Below are positions 5,552 to 10,340 of a stretch of 10,340 bases of DNA, in pieces. How positions within the stretch are numbered: the stretch's first letter is position 1; each line of letters opens with the position of its first letter. The notes beneath the pieces are model-generated. The model saw only the letters and a program-made list of their open reading frames with translations. It did not search any database and was not told where the DNA came from. The DNA lies in contig CAMPGT010000140.1 in NCBI GenBank assembly GCA_946885665.1, positions 1-10,340 on the forward strand, given 5' to 3'. Made by a program: the position numbers and the translations under genes. The stretch is from an uncultured Chitinophagaceae bacterium (lineage in GTDB: Bacteria; Bacteroidota; Bacteroidia; Chitinophagales; Chitinophagaceae).

Positions 5552-7540
5552 GTGGGTAAAAATACCAACCAGGTAACCGCAGCTGGGCTATTAATCGCGC
5601 TGGGCATTATTTACGGGGATATAGGCACTTCTCCTCTCTACGTTTTCAACGCAATTATCGGTAACCGGGTTATTAATGAGAGTGTTATCATTGGGGCCCT
5701 TTCCTGCATCATCTGGACCCTTACACTCCAAACAACCATTAAATACGTAGTAATGGTGCTGCGGGCCGATAACCGGGGTGAAGGAGGAACCTTCGCACTC
5801 TACGCATTGGTACGCAGGCGAAAACGATGGCTGGTGATACCGGCTATGGTAGGCGGCGCCGCGCTGCTGGCCGATGGAATCATTACCCCGCCCATCTCTA
5901 TCACATCAGCCGTTGAAGGATTACGTGAGCTTCCTGCTCTGCGCTCGCTGGGACAAACTGATAACAATATTGTTATCATCGTGTTGAGCATTCTTTCTGC
6001 TTTTTTCTTTCTTCAGCAATTTGGAACCGCATCTATCGGGAAGCTTTTCGGTCCCATCATGTTGGTTTGGTTTACCATGCTTGCGGTGCTTGGCGTTTAC
6101 CATGTGTTCGACGATCCATCCATCTTCAAAGCCGTCAACCCTTATTACGCGATAGACTTTGTTTTATATTATCCCGGCGGCTACTGGCTACTGGGCGCCG
6201 TCTTCCTGTGTACCACAGGGGCGGAGGCCCTGTACTCCGACCTCGGTCATTGCGGCCGCGAAAACATACGGGCGTCGTGGGTGTATGTAAAAACCTGCCT
6301 TCTGCTCAATTATTTTGGCCAGGGATCATCGCTGCTGGCCAATCACGACAACCAGTTGATTACGCCTGAGTTCCGCGCACAGCTCGGCATCAATGCGTTT
6401 TACGACCTGATGCCGCAGTGGTTCATCATCCCCGGTGTGGTGATCGCCACCTCGGCGGCCATCATCGCGAGCCAGGCAATGATCTCGGGATCGTTTACGC
6501 TCATCAGCGAAGCCATCCGCCTTAACCTCTGGCCGAAGCTTAAAATAAGGTATCCTTCCGAAGAAAAGGGGCAATTGTTCATCCCGGCCATTAACATGAT
6601 GATATTCGTTGGCTGCGTGGGCATGGTGCTGTATTTTAAGGAAAGTACCCGGATGGAGGCAGCATACGGCCTGGCGATCATCGTTACCATGCTCACCACA
6701 ACCATTCTCTTCTCCAATTTCATGGTGGCCAGGCGGGTGAAACCGCTGTACATTTACATATTCCTGGTGTTTTTCTTCATCATAGAGTGCGGGTATCTCA
6801 TTGCGCTGATGCAGAAGTTCACGCACGGTGGTTACATCACGCTGATACTCGGAGGATTTATGTTCTGCGTAATGTATGTATGGTTCCGCAGCCGCCGCAT
6901 CAAAAACCGCTACGTCGAATTTGTGCGGCTGGAACATTACATACCGCAGATACAGGAGCTAAGCAATGATAAGACCGTTCCCAAATACGCCACGCACCTC
7001 GTTTACCTTACCAGCGCCAATAATCCGAAGGAGATCGAACACAAGATCATTTATTCGATACTCAACAAAAAGCCCAAGCGCGCGGATATCTACTGGCTGG
7101 TCCATGTGGATACGCTCGACGATCCCTACACCTGCGAATACAAGGTGGATCACATAATTCCGAACGACATCATCAGGGTAGAGTTCAGGCTCGGTTTTAG
7201 AGTGGAACCGAAGGTGAACCTGATGTTCAGGAAAGTAGTGGCCGAACTGGTGGCCAACAAGGAGGTGAATATCACCAGCCGGTACGAATCGCTCGAAAAA
7301 AATAATGTAGTGGGAGATTTTCAGTTCATTGTAATGGAGAAGTACCTGAGCCAGGATAACGAGCTGCCTTTCCTGGAGCGCATCATTATGAAATTATATT
7401 TCTGGATCAAGGAGGTGAGCCTGTCGGAGGAAAGAGGTTTTGGATTGGATACGGCTAACGTTACCGTTGAAAAGTTTCCGTTGATTGTGGCGCCGGTGAC
7501 GACTACGTTGCTGAAGCGGGTGTTTGAGCGGGAGGAGTGA
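5552..7540 (+). CDS. kup: Kup/HAK/KT-family potassium uptake permease
   Basis: Kup imports K+ across the inner membrane, coupled to protons in the E. coli protein, mainly for low-affinity uptake under acid or osmotic stress. The 662 residues are normal for the family: about twelve membrane segments in residues 9-445, then a cytoplasmic C-terminal domain of about 215 residues. Signature stretches are IIYGDIGTSPLY (Asp23), VLRADNRGEGGTFALYAL, LLADGIITPPISITSAVEGL (Glu122) and TGAEALYSDLGHCG (Glu225). Asp23 and the two Glu residues correspond to acidic residues important in E. coli Kup. The start is GTG at 5552; no other start fits the family N-terminus and a stop lies 12 codons upstream. The -7 box ends five bases before it, so the mRNA may be leaderless. 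The gene stands alone, divergent from the exported protein and convergent with oxyR. Confidence 0.97.
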   Translation: MGKNTNQVTAAGLLIALGIIYGDIGTSPLYVFNAIIGNRVINESVIIGALSCIIWTLTLQTTIKYVVMVLRADNRGEGGTFALYALVRRRKRWLVIPAMVGGAALLADGIITPPISITSAVEGLRELPALRSLGQTDNNIVIIVLSILSAFFFLQQFGTASIGKLFGPIMLVWFTMLAVLGVYHVFDDPSIFKAVNPYYAIDFVLYYPGGYWLLGAVFLCTTGAEALYSDLGHCGRENIRASWVYVKTCLLLNYFGQGSSLLANHDNQLITPEFRAQLGINAFYDLMPQWFIIPGVVIATSAAIIASQAMISGSFTLISEAIRLNLWPKLKIRYPSEEKGQLFIPAINMMIFVGCVGMVLYFKESTRMEAAYGLAIIVTMLTTTILFSNFMVARRVKPLYIYIFLVFFFIIECGYLIALMQKFTHGGYITLILGGFMFCVMYVWFRSRRIKNRYVEFVRLEHYIPQIQELSNDKTVPKYATHLVYLTSANNPKEIEHKIIYSILNKKPKRADIYWLVHVDTLDDPYTCEYKVDHIIPNDIIRVEFRLGFRVEPKVNLMFRKVVAELVANKEVNITSRYESLEKNNVVGDFQFIVMEKYLSQDNELPFLERIIMKLYFWIKEVSLSEERGFGLDTANVTVEKFPLIVAPVTTTLLKRVFEREE

Positions 7541-7557
7541 GTCGTGAAACGTCTCAC
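7537..7557. repeat. hairpin at the kup/oxyR convergent junction
   Basis: GTGAG (7537-7541) pairs with CTCAC (7553-7557). After a T-T mismatch, CG pairs with CG around the loop TGAAA. Each arm contains the TGA stop of one gene: kup's on the + strand and oxyR's on the minus strand. The structure is symmetrical enough to fold in transcripts from either side. No T tract follows in either direction, so an intrinsic terminator is doubtful. Confidence 0.4.
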
Positions 7558-8489
7558 GCTATCGGCACCACCTCTCCCCTGTTCTTCCTTATCCTTTCAG
7601 GAATCGACGCAACAATTTCTTTCTTAAAAATCTCTACTAACTTCTTCTTTACAAAGTCCCGATGCACAACAAGACTCACCTCCCTCATGGGAGCAGGATG
7701 CTTAAACTGCCGCAGCAACTGCAACTGCGAAGGCCGCAGATCCATTGTCGCCAGTTCAGGCAAAATCGTGATGCCATCATTCAGCTCTACCATACGGCGC
7801 AGCGTTTCGACACTACCCGCTTCATATTCAAAATAACTTCCCTCCCGGCTCGCCTTCTGCAATTCGCACAAATTCATGATCTGCGACCTGAAGCAATGCC
7901 CTTCTTCCAGCAACCACAGCTTGTGCGGATCTATATCTTTCGATAAAAGATAGGTCTTCCTGAACAACGCATTCTTTTTCGAAACGTACGCCACCAGCTT
8001 CTCATAGAACAATACCTGCTCGCTGATGCCCTTTTCATTCAGCGGCGTAACGAGTATGGCAACGTCGAGCCGCCCCTCACGCAGCCGTGCGATGATCTGC
8101 TCGGTGGTGAGTTCGGTCACGATCACTTTTACTTTTGGATACTTATCGGTGAACGATTGCACAAACAAAGGCAGCAGGTAGGGCGCCAGCGTGGGAATGA
8201 TGCCCACCTTCAGCTCTCCCGAGTGAATGCCCTGCCGGGCGTCAACAATGTTTTTCATGACGTCGAGTTCCGCGAGTATCTTTCTTGCCTGCGCAATGAT
8301 CTCCTTCCCGCTTTCCGTGGGAATCACCGGTTGCTTGCTGCGGTCGAATATTTTCATGCCGAGCTCCTGTTCCAGCTTGTGCACCTGCATGCTTAATGTA
8401 GGCTGGGTGATGTTGCAGAACTCCGCCGCCTGCGCAAAATGCCGGAAATTATCAATGGCGACCACATAGCTGAGTTGGACGAAGGTCAT
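7554..8489 (-). CDS. oxyR: LysR-family peroxide-sensing regulator, OxyR type
   Basis: This is a cytoplasmic transcription factor that senses hydrogen peroxide by forming an intramolecular disulfide and then switches on antioxidant genes. The 311 residues have a LysR winged helix-turn-helix at about 1-60 (HFAQAAEFCNITQPTLSMQVHKLEQ), a linker helix, and a two-lobed effector domain from about 92. The OxyR signature is in LLEEGHCFRSQIMNLCEL: Cys199 and Cys208, eight residues apart, with the same numbering as the E. coli redox pair. This makes OxyR more likely than a metabolite-sensing LysR protein such as CysB. The ATG start matches the usual N-terminus and lies 20 bases after an exact -7 box. 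No catalase, ahpCF or dps gene is in the window, so its targets lie elsewhere. It ends 13 bases from the convergent kup. Confidence 0.92.
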   Translation of the reverse strand: MTFVQLSYVVAIDNFRHFAQAAEFCNITQPTLSMQVHKLEQELGMKIFDRSKQPVIPTESGKEIIAQARKILAELDVMKNIVDARQGIHSGELKVGIIPTLAPYLLPLFVQSFTDKYPKVKVIVTELTTEQIIARLREGRLDVAILVTPLNEKGISEQVLFYEKLVAYVSKKNALFRKTYLLSKDIDPHKLWLLEEGHCFRSQIMNLCELQKASREGSYFEYEAGSVETLRRMVELNDGITILPELATMDLRPSQLQLLRQFKHPAPMREVSLVVHRDFVKKKLVEIFKKEIVASIPERIRKNRGEVVPIA

Positions 8490-8495
8490 AGATGT

Positions 8496-8507
8496 TTTCT
8501 ATAGAAA
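8496..8507. promoter_or_regulatory. 12-base palindrome at the oxyR start site, possible autoregulatory site
   Basis: TTTCTATAGAAA is a perfect palindrome between the oxyR -7 box and its ATG. The expected transcription start (6-8 bases after the box) falls at its centre. A protein bound here would block oxyR transcription, and autorepression is common for LysR-type regulators. The CTATAG core recalls the ATAG and CTAT halves of the E. coli OxyR site but without the usual spacing, so the link is speculative. Confidence 0.4.
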
Positions 8508-8509
8508 GG

Positions 8510-8538
8510 CAAAGTTAATAGAAATCGGCAAGCGGCAA
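8510..8538 (-). promoter_or_regulatory. oxyR promoter (Bacteroidota type)
   Basis: On the minus strand TTG (8538-8536) is followed after 18 bases by TAACTTTG (8517-8510), an exact -7 consensus. The ATG begins 20 bases after the box. The promoter lies in the 55-base gap after the LD-carboxypeptidase gene, so oxyR can be expressed independently of the two genes upstream. Confidence 0.7.
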
Positions 8539-8544
8539 CCTGGC

Positions 8545-9453
8545 TCACTCCTCCAAACTCACCCGTGTCTTTCCCACTTTCAACTTATACCCCACGCCTA
8601 CTTTCAGTGCGAGGTTTTCCTTTTCATGACTTACCGGGAAGCCGAAGCAAACAGGAAAATCATATTCGTTCACCGCCTCTTTAATGATTTCTTCCACGGT
8701 TTTGCCGAACGGGCGCTCCGTATCTTTGCTGTCGGTGAAGCCGCCAACGATTAACCCCCCGAGCTTGTCGAACTTTTTCGCCCGTTTTAATTGCAGCAGC
8801 ATCCGGTCGATGTTGTATAGATATTCACCTGTGTCTTCGAGAAAAAGTATTTTTCCTTTTGTCTTAAACTCCGACGAGGTGCCGATGCAATGCGACACCA
8901 AAGCCAGGTTTCCACCCACCAGCTCTCCAACAGCCTCTCCTTTTCTGTTCAACCGATGGGCGGCTTCATGATAAATGATCTTCTTTCCTTCAAGCGCATC
9001 ACGCAGGCTCAGCAAAAACCGGTTATTCTTTTCCGGATCGTTAAAGGCGCCCGCCATCGGCGCATGCATCGTTGAAATTTTATGGTTGGAATAAATATGC
9101 GCGTGCAGCACGGTGATGTCGCTGAAGCCGATGATCCATTTCGGCTGCTGTTTAAACTGTTTAAAATCGATCTGGTCAATGATCCGTGTAACGCCGTAGC
9201 CTCCGCGTCCGCAGAGAATTGCTTTGACTGAATCATCATCCAGCATGCGCTGGAAATCCTCCAGCCGCTCTGCATCGGAACCGGAAAAATAGTTTGACGA
9301 CGTTGAGCCGACAGTCGCTCCGAGGATCACGTTGTATCCCCATTCGTGCAGGGCGTCGAGGCAGGACCGTACTTTTTCAAGAGGCATGTAGCCTGCAGGA
9401 CAAACAATTCCGATGGTATCACCTTTCTGCAGGTATGGAGGAACTTTTACCAT
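8545..9453 (-). CDS. LD-carboxypeptidase, peptidase family S66 (downstream copy)
   Basis: S66 enzymes cut the bond between meso-diaminopimelate and terminal D-Ala in murein tetrapeptides in the cytoplasm, a step of peptidoglycan recycling (LdcA). The 302 residues match the length of E. coli LdcA. The N-terminal half begins GDTIGIVCPAGYM and contains CGRGGYGVTRIID and the nucleophile Ser111 in WIIGFSDITVLHAHI. The C-terminal half contains Glu206 in LFLEDTGEYLYNIDR and His276 in GFPVSHEKENLALKVG. All three residues of the Ser-Glu-His triad are thus present. No signal peptide is seen. The microcin C immunity protein MccF is in the same family, but MccF is longer and LdcA is the better guess. It follows a close paralogue after six bases, without a Shine-Dalgarno sequence, so the pair is probably co-transcribed. 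Confidence 0.93.
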   Translation of the reverse strand: MVKVPPYLQKGDTIGIVCPAGYMPLEKVRSCLDALHEWGYNVILGATVGSTSSNYFSGSDAERLEDFQRMLDDDSVKAILCGRGGYGVTRIIDQIDFKQFKQQPKWIIGFSDITVLHAHIYSNHKISTMHAPMAGAFNDPEKNNRFLLSLRDALEGKKIIYHEAAHRLNRKGEAVGELVGGNLALVSHCIGTSSEFKTKGKILFLEDTGEYLYNIDRMLLQLKRAKKFDKLGGLIVGGFTDSKDTERPFGKTVEEIIKEAVNEYDFPVCFGFPVSHEKENLALKVGVGYKLKVGKTRVSLEE

Positions 9454-9459
9454 TTGCTG

Positions 9460-10340
9460 TTATATTTCTTCGAGTGTGCATGACTGTTGTGCTACTTTCA
9501 GCCTGTGCCGTACGCCGCATTTCAGTGCATAATTATTGATCTGATGGCCAACCGGAAAATCGAAACAAACCGGGTAGTTATATTTGGCAACTTTGTCGAG
9601 AACAATACTTTGCAGCGGAAATCCGAATTCCTCTCCGGGATCGTCGGGTTTAATTTTAAAACCGCCCACGATGAGTCCCTTTAACCGCGCCAGTTTGCCG
9701 GTGCGCTGCAGGTTCCAGAACATGCGGTCGATGCTGTACAGGTATTCGCCGGTATCTTCCACAAATAATATTTTACCGTCTGTTGAAATATTAGACTTCG
9801 TACCCGACATGCTCTCTATCGATTTCAAATTTCCTCCCACCAGCACGCCTTCCGCGGCACCGAATTTATTGTACGGCGACGGAACGATGGGATAATATAT
9901 TTTCGAGCCGGTTAATGCCTCCTGGATGGAAATGATCGTTTGCTTTTGTTCTTGGGGGGCGGTGTTCCAGTCGTCGGGAAAGCTGTTGCACATTTTAGAA
10001 TGAATGGAAGCTATTCCGAAGTTCTGATTGATATGTGCGTGGAGGAAGGTAATGTCGCTGAAGCCGATGATCCACTTCGGCTTTTTGATAAATCGTGAAA
10101 AATCGAGGCGGTCGATGATCCGGATGACGCCGTAGCCACCGCGGGCGCACATGATCGCTTTCAGTGAATCATTGTCGAGCATGTTTTGAAGGTCGGCGCG
10201 CCTTTCCTCGTCGGTGCCGCCGAATCCAAAAAATTTTTTGCCGATGGTTGCGCCGATTTGGATTTTTAGTCCCCAGCCCTGTATTTGCTGCACCGATGGC
10301 TGTATTTCCTGGTGGGTGATGTACCCGGCGGGAGATGTAA
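9460..10340 (-). CDS. LD-carboxypeptidase, peptidase family S66 (upstream copy, 5' end missing)
   Basis: The frame is open to the window edge: the visible part begins TSPAGYITHQEIQPSVQQIQ, which aligns with CPAGYMPLEKVRS of the next gene, so only about 15-20 N-terminal residues are missing. A GTG at 10293 is an internal codon and not the start. The triad is present: Ser in WIIGFSDITFLHAHI, Glu in LFVEDTGEYLYSIDR and His in DFPVGHQINNYALKCG. By eye it is a little under half identical to the downstream copy, with most divergence between the nucleophile and the Glu motif (the SKMCNSFPDDWN region). Two S66 genes in tandem suggest different substrates, or a paralogue with another role; the sequence does not say which. 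It ends six bases before the next gene. Confidence 0.92.
   Translation of the reverse strand, partial: TSPAGYITHQEIQPSVQQIQGWGLKIQIGATIGKKFFGFGGTDEERRADLQNMLDNDSLKAIMCARGGYGVIRIIDRLDFSRFIKKPKWIIGFSDITFLHAHINQNFGIASIHSKMCNSFPDDWNTAPQEQKQTIISIQEALTGSKIYYPIVPSPYNKFGAAEGVLVGGNLKSIESMSGTKSNISTDGKILFVEDTGEYLYSIDRMFWNLQRTGKLARLKGLIVGGFKIKPDDPGEEFGFPLQSIVLDKVAKYNYPVCFDFPVGHQINNYALKCGVRHRLKVAQQSCTLEEI

Noticed and set aside
6326..6937. 203-codon open frame on the minus strand within kup
   Set aside because: It is antisense to conserved Kup membrane segments. It is rich in His, Asp, Glu and Arg without a recognisable domain.
10291..10293. GTG as the start of the upstream LD-carboxypeptidase
   Set aside because: The frame continues to the window edge with residues (SPAGYI) that match the conserved N-terminus of the family, so the GTG is an internal Val codon.

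Overview
The window looks like a stretch of chromosome from a member of the Bacteroidota, probably Chitinophagia/Sphingobacteriia. The evidence is three exact copies of the -7 box TAACTTTG (consensus TAnnTTTG) directly upstream of genes, almost no Shine-Dalgarno sequences, a DUF6427-type membrane protein, and a DsbD with a CVNC thioredoxin motif. Base composition is mixed and even. I see no transposase, integrase, tRNA, rRNA, CRISPR array or phage gene. No gap without a gene exceeds about 110 bases.

Layout, left to right. (1) Positions 2-100 may be the 3' end of a + strand gene. (2) A heptamer tandem repeat (102-157) fills the gap to the convergent dsbD and contains its stop codon. (3) A minus-strand block reads, in transcription order: an exported protein of unknown function (5440-3914), a DUF6427-like polytopic membrane protein (3902-2904, 11 bases later, so probably one operon), purQ (2882-2184, own promoter) and dsbD (2109-142). 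(4) kup, a potassium uptake permease, runs on the + strand from 5552 to 7540, divergent from the exported protein. A 15-base palindrome lies in the kup promoter spacer. (5) A second minus-strand block holds two tandem S66 LD-carboxypeptidase genes (9460-10340, cut by the window edge, and 8545-9453), followed by an OxyR-type regulator (8489-7554) with its own promoter. oxyR and kup converge on 13 bases that fold into a hairpin carrying both stop codons.

Functionally this is mostly housekeeping and envelope physiology: purine synthesis, periplasmic thiol redox balance, potassium uptake, peroxide sensing and murein recycling. The genes do not form one pathway, and I found no convincing new multi-gene system. 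The items most worth a second look are a DsbD whose periplasmic N-terminal domain lacks its usual cysteine pair, the heptamer repeat at the dsbD stop, the apparently leaderless kup start with its palindrome, an inverted repeat inside purQ, and an aromatic-rich insert in the unknown exported protein.
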